From assembly GCA_013044305.1 (NCBI GenBank), contig JABEUT010000173.1, positions 1-13,587 on the forward strand: a stretch of 13,587 nucleotides of DNA, written 5' to 3'. This document shows positions 7,190 through 13,122 of the stretch, one piece after another; the first letter of the stretch is position 1; every line of letters starts with the position of its first letter. A program made the position numbers and the translations under genes. Below the pieces are notes generated by a model. It ran no database searches and was not told where the DNA came from. It saw only the letters and a list, made by a program, of their open reading frames with translations. This DNA comes from Bacteroidia bacterium (GTDB lineage Bacteria; Bacteroidota; Bacteroidia; JABEUT01).

Positions 7190-7567
7190 TTATAAGTTAT
7201 TAACTATTCTAGTAATTCCATCTTTTATTAGGGGTTCATTAAAATTGATGAGTAACCCGAGTTTTAATCCAGTGAGTTTTAAATAGGTTAACAATTGCTT
7301 TGGATGTACTTGGGCTATTTCTTCAACCGATTTCAATTCAATTATGACTTTATTTTCTACAATTAAATCGGCTCTGAATCCAAGTTCCAATCTTATTTTT
7401 TCCCAGATTACAGGAATCCCTTTTTGTCTTTCAACATTTAAGCCCTGAACAGTTAATTCATAAAACATGATTTCCTCATAAACTGATTCAAGTAACCCAG
7501 GTCCCAGCTTGGAATGGATATTAAAAGCCGCGTGTACAATTTTTTTTGATAATTCATTTTCGGTAAT
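7190..7567 (-). CDS. GxxExxY family protein (PD-(D/E)xK nuclease-like), apparent ATT start
   Basis: Read in one uninterrupted frame on the minus strand, 7567-7190 encodes 125 residues, the usual size of this family. The naming motif is GLLESVY (24-30) within KLGPGLLESVYEE. FRADLIVENKVIIELKS (64-80) supplies the D67, E77, K79 triad of the PD-(D/E)xK nuclease fold, and LLTYLKLTGLKLGLLINF follows. Family members commonly begin MTENELS; here the codon at that Met is ATT (7565-7567), giving I-TENELSKK. An in-frame TAG lies five codons upstream, and the next in-frame ATG (7466-7468) would discard the GxxExxY motif. So either ATT initiates weakly or the start codon has been lost. Activity of this family is not established. 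Calling the gene from 7468 would give a misleading 92-residue fragment. It sits inside a repeat-bounded insert. Confidence 0.8.
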   Translation of the reverse strand: MTENELSKKIVHAAFNIHSKLGPGLLESVYEEIMFYELTVQGLNVERQKGIPVIWEKIRLELGFRADLIVENKVIIELKSVEEIAQVHPKQLLTYLKLTGLKLGLLINFNEPLIKDGITRIVNNL

Positions 7568-7576
7568 ATTGATTTT

Positions 7577-7595
7577 TTCTGGCTAAGATGCAGAG
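7577..7595 (+). repeat. Degenerate copy of the GCAAAG repeat
   Basis: GGCTAAGATGCAGAG (7581-7595) aligns with 7169-7188-type sequence: GCTAAGATGCAGAG against GCAAAGACGCAAAG, 11 of 14 identical, in the same orientation as the left terminal repeat. It lies just upstream of the GxxExxY start. Low sequence identity makes this tentative. Confidence 0.35.
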
Positions 7596-7618
7596 TTTTA
7601 TAATAATGAATTAATTTA

Positions 7619-7636
7619 CCCTTGCGACTTTGCGTA
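7619..7636 (-). repeat. Internal copy of the GCAAAG repeat
   Basis: On the minus strand this reads TACGCAAAGTCGCAAGGG, closely matching the inner part of the right terminal repeat (GACGCAAAGCCGCCAAGG) and in the same orientation. It lies 31 bases inside the right terminal repeat and faces the degenerate plus-oriented copy at 7577-7595, so the two could form an imperfect stem. Confidence 0.6.
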
Positions 7637-7649
7637 AATTCTTTCAAAG

Positions 7650-8054
7650 CTAATTAATATTACCGCTCCTTGGCGGCTTTGCGTCTTTGCGAGATGTTCT
7701 TTTAGTGTAATTAATCGTAAGCTTTTTGTTCCTTTTGTGCCTGTATTTGTCGCGCTTTCCCTTTTTTTCAATATTATTTAAAAATGCTTTCTGCAAATCA
7801 ACCCCTGTTTGGTTGGCAAGGCAGATGAGCACAAACATTACATCGGCCAGTTCCTCGGCAAGGTCTTTCCCTTTATCCGATTTTTTGAACGATTGCTCCC
7901 CATACCTGCGGGCGATAACCCTTGCCACTTCCCCTACTTCCTCGGTGAGCATGGCCATATTGGTTAGCACATTGAAGTAGCGCACGCCCTGCGTGGTTAT
8001 CCAGTCATCCACAAATTTCTGGGCTTCATTCAGCGTCATATTCTTTTCAGGCAT
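7650..8054 (-). CDS. MazG-like nucleotide pyrophosphohydrolase with a repeat-derived C-terminal tail
   Basis: A 134-residue all-alpha NTP pyrophosphohydrolase of the MazG/dCTPase type, which hydrolyses nucleoside triphosphates to monophosphates and pyrophosphate, often to remove non-canonical nucleotides. The Mg2+-binding acidic motifs are EEVGE (38-42) and EELAD (67-71), separated by RRYGEQSFKKSDKGKDLA. The conserved domain ends near RDKYRHKRNKKL (101-112). The last ~15 residues (TSRKDAKPPRSGNIN, 120-134) are translated from the GCAAAG inverted repeat at 7668-7694 and the bases just beyond it, so the normal stop appears to have been displaced by the insert. The gene lies 12 bases after the dtd stop and should be co-transcribed with birA and dtd. 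Start ATG at 8054; an internal Met at codon 6 is an alternative. Confidence 0.9.
   Translation of the reverse strand: MPEKNMTLNEAQKFVDDWITTQGVRYFNVLTNMAMLTEEVGEVARVIARRYGEQSFKKSDKGKDLAEELADVMFVLICLANQTGVDLQKAFLNNIEKKGKRDKYRHKRNKKLTINYTKRTSRKDAKPPRSGNIN
7668..7694 (-). repeat. Right terminal inverted repeat, inside the MazG-like coding region
   Basis: The minus strand reads TCTCGCAAAGACGCAAAG followed by CCGCCAAGG and mirrors 7162-7188 with 3 mismatches. It lies wholly inside the 3' end of the MazG-like gene, where it is read as SRKDAKPPR. The coding frame then ends at TAG (7650-7652). Confidence 0.8.
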
Positions 8055-8066
8055 ATGTTAGTATGT

Positions 8067-8519
8067 TTACTCGCGGTTTTTGGAATCTATCATAATGGTT
8101 ACAGGGCCGTCATTTACAAGGCTTACCTCCATGTGAGCGCCAAACTCGCCTGTGGCCACGGGTTTGCCTGTTTCCTGTTCCAGGGCCTGAACGAAACTGT
8201 TGTATAAAGGTATTGCTATTTCGGGGCGGGCCGCGCGTATATAGGATGGGCGGTTGCCTTTGCGCGTGCTGGCAAACAGGGTAAATTGGCTTATAACTAA
8301 AATCTCGCCGTTTATTTCCTTCACCGACAGGTTCATTTTATCGTCTGAATCGTTGAATATGCGCAGGCCGGCAATTTTACCCGAAAGCCAGTCAACATCA
8401 TCCTGTGTATCGGCCTCTTCAATGCCCGCCAGTACCAGAAGCCCCTTGCGGCAGCTTCCCTTTACCGCACCTTTAACGGTAACAGTGGCTTGAGTAACCC
8501 TTTGTATCAGCGCCCTCAT
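8067..8519 (-). CDS. dtd: D-aminoacyl-tRNA deacylase
   Basis: A 150-residue homodimeric enzyme that frees tRNA from mischarged D-amino acids (and glycine), protecting translation. Both active-site motifs are present: SQFTLFA (77-83) and NDGPVTIMID (136-145), whose Gly-Pro pair gives the enzyme its chiral selectivity. The opening MRALIQRVTQATVTV and RIFNDSDDKMNLSV are typical. Length matches the family (about 145-150), and the start is firm because the conserved first residues begin at the ATG. It is spaced 4 bases from the birA stop and 12 bases from the MazG-like start, so the three genes very probably form one transcript. Cytoplasmic. Confidence 0.96.
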   Translation of the reverse strand: MRALIQRVTQATVTVKGAVKGSCRKGLLVLAGIEEADTQDDVDWLSGKIAGLRIFNDSDDKMNLSVKEINGEILVISQFTLFASTRKGNRPSYIRAARPEIAIPLYNSFVQALEQETGKPVATGEFGAHMEVSLVNDGPVTIMIDSKNRE

Positions 8520-8523
8520 CTGC

Positions 8524-9291
8524 TTATATGAATTGAAGTTGTTTTATGTCCTTTATTTCAAGCAGGTCCTGCCGGTTCAGCCTGTCTTTCAGTTCGGGTG
8601 CCTGGAGCATTAGATGACCTTCTGCATTTACCTGACAGATTCTGCCGCGGAATTCCTTACCATCCAACAAAAAGCGGTTCCACTCGTCTTTGCGGTAAAG
8701 TAATTTATGGTAAAGCTCGTCTATCCTGCCATAACCCGTCTTCCGCAATTCAAGGTAATATTTCTCTACCGCCATGCAAAGGCTTTCAACACATGCTGAC
8801 AGTTCAAATTCCTTGCCCGTAAGCAATTTCAGCGAGGCGGGGCCGGGCAGCGACGGGTCAAAATTTACCTGGTTGATGTTCACCCCTATTCCGGCAACAG
8901 AATATTTAATGCGCTCCCCTTCCAATATGTTTTCAATAAGTATTCCCGCTATTTTACGGTCGTTGACAAAAACGTCGTTAGGCCATTTTATTTTCACCCC
9001 CTCCGCCAAATCACCCATAGCTGATAAACGTAATGAACGGGATACGCATTCGGCAACCCCCAGGGCAATGGCCTTGGTGAGCCAGAACTGGCTTCGGGCA
9101 TCAATAGGTGCAGGGCGAAGAAGCATACTTAATGTCAGGTTGGCTCCGGGCTGGCTCAACCATTTGCTTCCCCTCTGCCCTCTGCCTTCATATTGTTCCA
9201 GCGCCCATACAACCAATCCTTCCGGCGGGCTGTCTTTTGCAAGCAGGCTGCGCAGGTACCGGTTGGTGGAATCAACCTTATCCAGTTTCAA
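8524..9291 (-). CDS. birA: Biotin--[acetyl-CoA-carboxylase] ligase, start codon uncertain
   Basis: A biotin protein ligase that activates biotin to biotinyl-AMP and attaches it to the carrier-protein lysine of acetyl-CoA carboxylase. Counting from the TTG at 9289-9291 (255 residues), visible motifs are DSTN (7-10), GRGQRG (36-41, the biotinyl-AMP loop), KWPNDV (102-107), K113 in DRKIAGIL, and GIGVNIN (134-140). There is no N-terminal helix-turn-helix, so it is the non-regulatory type. The TTG start is doubtful: the same frame stays open for 17 codons upstream to a TAA at 9343-9345 and encodes NTLVIGHTVLKLDKVDSTN, which resembles the usual N-terminus of Bacteroidota homologues. No ATG, GTG or TTG occurs in that extension, only CTG, ATA and ATC. 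It heads the birA-dtd-mazG cluster, divergent from rsfS. Confidence 0.93.
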   Translation of the reverse strand: MKLDKVDSTNRYLRSLLAKDSPPEGLVVWALEQYEGRGQRGSKWLSQPGANLTLSMLLRPAPIDARSQFWLTKAIALGVAECVSRSLRLSAMGDLAEGVKIKWPNDVFVNDRKIAGILIENILEGERIKYSVAGIGVNINQVNFDPSLPGPASLKLLTGKEFELSACVESLCMAVEKYYLELRKTGYGRIDELYHKLLYRKDEWNRFLLDGKEFRGRICQVNAEGHLMLQAPELKDRLNRQDLLEIKDIKQLQFI

Positions 9292-9421
9292 GACCGTATG
9301 ACCTATTACCAGGGTATTGATAAAATGTATGAATATTACAAATTACGCTTCAAAAAACGGATTAAAAACCGATGACCGATATACATAGGCCCGAAATGCA
9401 CATGACAAGGGATAAAATTAC

Positions 9422-9429
9422 TATCTTTG
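9422..9429 (+). promoter_or_regulatory. Probable -7 promoter box for rsfS-ftsH
   Basis: TATCTTTG is a full match to the Bacteroidota -7 consensus TAnnTTTG, 69 bases before the rsfS ATG in the 207-base region shared with birA. No TTTG is found at the expected -33 distance; ATGACA at 9402-9407 is the nearest -35-like word, with short spacing. If used, the mRNA leader would be about 60-65 bases. Confidence 0.5.
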
Positions 9430-9498
9430 TAACAAGTTAATAACCGCCTCGCCAAAATACAAATAAATAACGCCAAAAAGACACCTCGGAAAAGAAGA

Positions 9499-9912
9499 AT
9501 GCTAAAAACAGGGAAAGAACAGGATCCTGTTCAGTTGAAAAACGCCATAATTCAGGGCATTGCCGACAAGAAGGGAAAAAACATAGTTTGCCTGAACATG
9601 AGCAGGGTGGCCGGCAGCGTATGCGACTACTTTATTATTTGCGAAGGCGATTCGGCAATACAGGTGAACACAATTGCCCGGTCGGTGGAAGAAAAAGTGA
9701 TGGAGGCTACAGGTGAAAAGGTTTATCACCACGAAGGATTCGAAAACGCCGAATGGATATTACTGGACTATGTTGATGTGGTGGTGCATATTTTTCAGCC
9801 GGGATACCGGAAGTTTTATAACCTTGAAAGCCTGTGGGCCGATGCAGAAACAGAAGAAATAGTTGTAGATAATCATGCTGAATTCAAAATTAAATATGAG
9901 CGATACAAATAA
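9499..9912 (+). CDS. rsfS: Ribosome silencing factor
   Basis: A 137-residue RsfS/Iojap-family protein. It binds uL14 on the large ribosomal subunit and blocks joining with the small subunit, lowering translation when nutrients are short. Motifs in order: CDYFIICEGDS (42-52), EGFENAEWILLDYVDVVVHIF (79-99, two adjoining blocks) and FYNLESLWADA (106-116, the W-A-D near the C-terminus). It is slightly longer than average because of a charged C-terminal extension (ETEEIVVDNHAEFKIKYERYK, about 20 residues). Its 3' end overlaps the start of ftsH, so the two are likely translationally coupled. It is divergent from birA, with a good -7 box upstream. Confidence 0.96.
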   Translation: MLKTGKEQDPVQLKNAIIQGIADKKGKNIVCLNMSRVAGSVCDYFIICEGDSAIQVNTIARSVEEKVMEATGEKVYHHEGFENAEWILLDYVDVVVHIFQPGYRKFYNLESLWADAETEEIVVDNHAEFKIKYERYK

Positions 9913-12127
9913 AAAGCCTGAAGTGCCGGGAAATCCGATGCCGGGTGACAGGCAAAGGATGCCGCAACCGAAAAAACCCCAGCGTCCGCGTTTCAATATA
10001 TACTGGGTATGGGGAATTATTGTTGCCGTAATACTTGCTATTGCAGAAATCGGAAGCATCAATTTTTCGGAAGAGGAAATTACCTTTCCGAACTTTGTAA
10101 CCACCCTGCTGATACCCCACTATGTTTCAAAAATAACGGTAGTGAACAGCGATTATGCCGAAGTGTACCTGTCGCCCGAAGCGCTTGCCCTGCCCCAGTT
10201 CAAGCATTTCAACGATCACGGAATTGGCACGGCAGGCGGCGGTGCGCAGTACAAAATAAAGATATTGAGCGCCGACAGCTTCTACCAGATGCTCAACGAC
10301 GCGGAAAAAGGTTTCCCCGACAATGAAAAAATATATCCCGACAAGGTAACGCGGTTCGAAGTAACCGACCTGCTCGGATGGATACTGCCGGTGGTATTCC
10401 TTATCGTGCTATGGCTGTTCTTTATGCGCCGCATGGGCGGAGGGCCGGGCAACCAGATCTTCAGCATCGGGAAATCGAAAGCCACCCTGTTTGACAAAGA
10501 CACCAATGTGAACATTACCTTTAACGACGTAGCCGGCCTCGATGAAGCAAAGGTGGAGATAAAGGAAATAGTCGACTTTCTTAAAACACCCCAGAAATAC
10601 GTGGCTCTTGGAGCCAAGATACCCAAAGGCGCCTTGCTCGTAGGACCGCCCGGTACAGGCAAAACCCTTCTCGCAAAAGCCGTTGCCGGCGAAGCCAAAG
10701 TTCCCTTCTTTTCACTATCGGGTTCCGATTTCGTGGAAATGTTTGTGGGAGTGGGCGCCTCCCGAGTACGCGACCTGTTCCGCCAGGCCAAAGAAAAAGC
10801 GCCCTGCATTATCTTTATAGACGAAATTGACGCCATAGGCAGAGCCCGCGGCAGAAACATTGCACAGGGCGCCAACGACGAACGCGAAAACACGCTGAAC
10901 CAGCTCCTTACCGAAATGGACGGATTTACCAACACCAGCGGCATCATCATACTGGCAGCCACCAACCGCGCCGATATTCTGGACAGGGCGCTGATGCGCC
11001 CCGGACGCTTCGACAGGCAGATTTACCTCGATATGCCCGATGTGGTGGAAAGAAAGGACATTTTCCGCGTTCACCTGAAGCCTCTTAAAACAGATGCTAC
11101 TGTTGATGTGGACTTTTTAGCAAAACAAACTCCCGGATTTTCGGGCGCCGATATCGCCAATGTATGCAACGAAGCTGCACTAATAGCAGCCCGCCGCGAT
11201 AAAAAAGTTATTGACCGGCAGGACTTCCTCGATGCAGTTGACCGGGTAGTGGGCGGACTGGAAAAAAAGAACAAGCTGATAACCCCCAGCGAAAAGAAAG
11301 TAATAGCATTTCACGAAGCCGGACACGCTGTAGTGAGCTGGCTGCTTGAATATGCCAACCCGTTAATGAAAGTAACTATCGTACCGAGAGGTAAATCGCT
11401 CGGCGCCGCATGGTATCTGCCCGAGGAAAGGCAGATAAGCACCCCCGAACAAATGATGGATGAAATATGTTCGGCGCTCGGCGGAAGGGCTGCCGAAGAA
11501 ATCGTTTTCGGAAGAATATCCACAGGCGCACTTAGCGACCTCGAAAAAATAACAAAGCAGGCCTATGCTATGGTAACCTATTTCGGACTGAACAAAAAAA
11601 TAGGCAACATAAGCTTTTACGACTCCAGCGGCAATTCCGAATATGCCTTTACAAAACCCTATAGCGAAAAAACAGCCGAAGTTATCGATTCAGAGGTAAG
11701 CAGCATGGTAGAAGCTGCCTACAACAAAACGAGAAGCATGCTTCTCCAGCATAAAGACCACCTTACCGAACTCGCAAACCTGCTGCTCGACAAAGAAGTA
11801 ATTTTCAAAGAAGACCTTGAACGTATCATGGGTGTGCGCCCATTTGAAAAGGAAGTGGCTGTTCCGGTCTCAAAACGCTCTACCACTAACCTGAACGGTT
11901 CCCCGGCGCCGGTAGCCCCTTCCGCCAATGGCGAAGCTGCGGCAGTAAATAATGCGGGGGTGAACGGCTCGACGGAATCGAAGAAAAGTGAAACCGGCGT
12001 TGCAAAAGCCAATGCCCCGGCATTTGCCGGTAATGGTCAGAACCAGCAGGAGAAAAAAGAAACACCACCCGCTGAAAAACCTTCCGAACCACATGCGCCG
12101 AACGAAAGCCCTACCCTGTTCGGATAA
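9896..12127 (+). CDS. ftsH: ATP-dependent zinc metalloprotease FtsH
   Basis: A membrane-anchored AAA+ protease that extracts and degrades membrane and soluble proteins. Numbering is from the chosen ATG at 9896 (743 residues, MSDTNKKPEV). An alternative ATG seven codons upstream at 9875 would overlap rsfS further. TM1 is at about 36-53 and TM2 at about 160-179, with a periplasmic domain between. The AAA module holds Walker A GPPGTGKT (250-257), pore loop MFVGVG (282-287), Walker B IIFIDEID (305-312) and arginine-finger region RPGRFDR (368-374). The protease has zinc motif HEAGH (473-477), with the third ligand D548 in GALSDLEK. The tail after about 655 is a low-complexity Ala/Pro/Ser/Lys stretch of roughly 85 residues, making the protein longer than the ~640-residue E. 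coli enzyme. It overlaps rsfS by 17 bases and is followed 46 bases later by the LUD gene. Confidence 0.97.
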   Translation: MSDTNKKPEVPGNPMPGDRQRMPQPKKPQRPRFNIYWVWGIIVAVILAIAEIGSINFSEEEITFPNFVTTLLIPHYVSKITVVNSDYAEVYLSPEALALPQFKHFNDHGIGTAGGGAQYKIKILSADSFYQMLNDAEKGFPDNEKIYPDKVTRFEVTDLLGWILPVVFLIVLWLFFMRRMGGGPGNQIFSIGKSKATLFDKDTNVNITFNDVAGLDEAKVEIKEIVDFLKTPQKYVALGAKIPKGALLVGPPGTGKTLLAKAVAGEAKVPFFSLSGSDFVEMFVGVGASRVRDLFRQAKEKAPCIIFIDEIDAIGRARGRNIAQGANDERENTLNQLLTEMDGFTNTSGIIILAATNRADILDRALMRPGRFDRQIYLDMPDVVERKDIFRVHLKPLKTDATVDVDFLAKQTPGFSGADIANVCNEAALIAARRDKKVIDRQDFLDAVDRVVGGLEKKNKLITPSEKKVIAFHEAGHAVVSWLLEYANPLMKVTIVPRGKSLGAAWYLPEERQISTPEQMMDEICSALGGRAAEEIVFGRISTGALSDLEKITKQAYAMVTYFGLNKKIGNISFYDSSGNSEYAFTKPYSEKTAEVIDSEVSSMVEAAYNKTRSMLLQHKDHLTELANLLLDKEVIFKEDLERIMGVRPFEKEVAVPVSKRSTTNLNGSPAPVAPSANGEAAAVNNAGVNGSTESKKSETGVAKANAPAFAGNGQNQQEKKETPPAEKPSEPHAPNESPTLFG

Positions 12128-12173
12128 AAAAGTGATTGGAATTAACGAATAGCGATTGATGAAGTAAAAAGCA

Positions 12174-12827
12174 ATGAAAGAAAGTACTTCCCGCGAAAAG
12201 GTATTAAAAGCCATACGAAAAGCGCTAATCCACAAATCGGAGGCTGACTTTTCCGCCGCCGACTCCAAAGCCGAAATATATACCGCTCCGCCCGAAGGCG
12301 AATCCCTCGAAATCCTGTTTGCAAAGAACTTTAGCGCACTTACGGGGAATTTTATCTTCTGCGAAAAAAAAGAAGATTTTACAAAATCTCTCGCCCATAT
12401 CATAGAGGAAAGGAATTGGGACAATATTTATTGTTTAAACCCGCCGCTGCAGGATTTGCTGAAGCAGGGAGGTATTGCTTACAATTCGGCCCAAAGCGAA
12501 ATACTGAAGGCCGATATAGGAATTACCACCTGCGAGTGCCTGGTGGCCCGTACAGGCAGCATCATGGTAAGTTCCCGCCTGAATGCAGGCAGACGCCTGC
12601 CTGTGTATTCCAACGTGCATATTACGGTGGCTTACACATCGCAGCTGGTATATAACATAGGCGACGGCTATAAATTAATTCAGCAGAAGTACGGTGAGGC
12701 ATTCCCTTCGCAGGTAACGGTAATTACAGGTCCGAGCCAGACAGCCGACATTGAAAAGACCCTTGTGAAAGGCGCCCACGGCCCAAAAGAACTGTTCCTG
12801 TTTCTGATAGATGACGGAACTGCCTAA
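12174..12827 (+). CDS. LUD-domain protein (LutC/YkgG family)
   Basis: A 217-residue cytoplasmic protein of the LUD family, named for the lactate-utilisation proteins LutB/LutC. The diagnostic regions are ADIGITTCECLVARTGSIM (113-131) and TGPSQTADIEKTLVKGAHGP (185-204), the latter being the typical LutC C-terminal signature. lutA and lutB are not adjacent, so a lactate oxidation role should not be assumed. In several Bacteroidota, to my recollection, a LUD gene follows ftsH, and its job there is not known to me. The gene begins 46 bases after the ftsH stop with no obvious terminator between, so readthrough is likely. Its 3' neighbour is AT-rich restriction-modification DNA. Confidence 0.88.
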   Translation: MKESTSREKVLKAIRKALIHKSEADFSAADSKAEIYTAPPEGESLEILFAKNFSALTGNFIFCEKKEDFTKSLAHIIEERNWDNIYCLNPPLQDLLKQGGIAYNSAQSEILKADIGITTCECLVARTGSIMVSSRLNAGRRLPVYSNVHITVAYTSQLVYNIGDGYKLIQQKYGEAFPSQVTVITGPSQTADIEKTLVKGAHGPKELFLFLIDDGTA

Positions 12828-12849
12828 CATTACAAATAGGAAAGAAAAA

Positions 12850-13122
12850 ATGGAATTGCATACCGACTTGTATCTTGGCGATAGCAAGGAAGAATTAAGG
12901 AAGCTTAATGATAATTGTATTGACTTGATTGTAACATCGCCCCCTTATGCCGACCAGCGTAAAGATACTTACGGGGGAATACCCCATGACAAATATGTTG
13001 AATGGTTTCTCCCAATTTCTGAACAGCTTTTGCGTGTACTGAAACCAACGGGCACATTTATTTTAAATATAAAGGAAAAGGTTGTATCTATTATCCCTTT
13101 CGCAACCAAATTAGCAGCATAA
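12850..13122 (+). pseudogene. Truncated DNA methyltransferase (N4-cytosine/N6-adenine, TSPPY type)
   Basis: The 90 residues from the ATG at 12850 match the start of a site-specific DNA methyltransferase: LYLGDSKEELRKLNDNCIDL leads into TSPPY (29-33, catalytic motif IV), then YGGIPHDKYVEWFLPISEQL and KPTGTFILNIKEKV (65-78). Homologues run about 300 residues and carry the target-recognition region and the SAM-binding FxGxGT motif after this point. Here the family-like sequence stops at about residue 79 and is replaced by SIIPFATKLAA and a stop. The SAM-binding half is missing, so it cannot be an active enzyme alone. An internal deletion (or an assembly collapse) is the simplest explanation. An upstream in-frame ATG at 12811, inside the LUD gene, is less likely as the start. 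The stop overlaps the next ATG as TAATG. Confidence 0.75.

Larger units (their letters stand above)
7162..7694. mobile_element. Repeat-bounded insert carrying a GxxExxY gene
   Basis: A 533-base AT-rich block bounded by imperfect 27-base inverted repeats (7162-7188 and 7668-7694, 24 of 27 bases matching) built from GCAAAG/ACGCAAAG units. It contains one gene (GxxExxY family) whose stop lies 1 base inside the left repeat, plus extra repeat copies near the right end. Composition is clearly more AT-rich than the flanking housekeeping genes. No transposase is encoded and no clear target-site duplication is seen; ATTAAT occurs on both outer sides (7151-7156, 7710-7715) but at unequal distances. I infer a small non-autonomous element or a repeat-propagated cassette. 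Mobility is not shown by the sequence. Confidence 0.5.

Noticed and set aside
7453..7647. A 64-codon minus-strand frame overlapping the N-terminal half of the GxxExxY gene, which could be joined to it by -1 slippage at the A8 run (A AAA AAA)
   Set aside because: It begins at TTG inside the repeat area, and the family-like residues TENELSKK are already encoded in the main frame before the A8 run, so no frameshift is needed to restore the protein.
10282..10965. A 227-codon minus-strand open frame within ftsH
   Set aside because: It lies opposite the highly conserved AAA module and is Ser/Pro/Arg-rich nonsense with no start context; a shadow frame.
11524..11545. GALSDL in ftsH instead of the GASNDL seen in many proteobacterial FtsH proteins
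   Set aside because: The zinc-ligand Asp is kept, and this variant is, as far as I recall, normal in Bacteroidota; not a defect.
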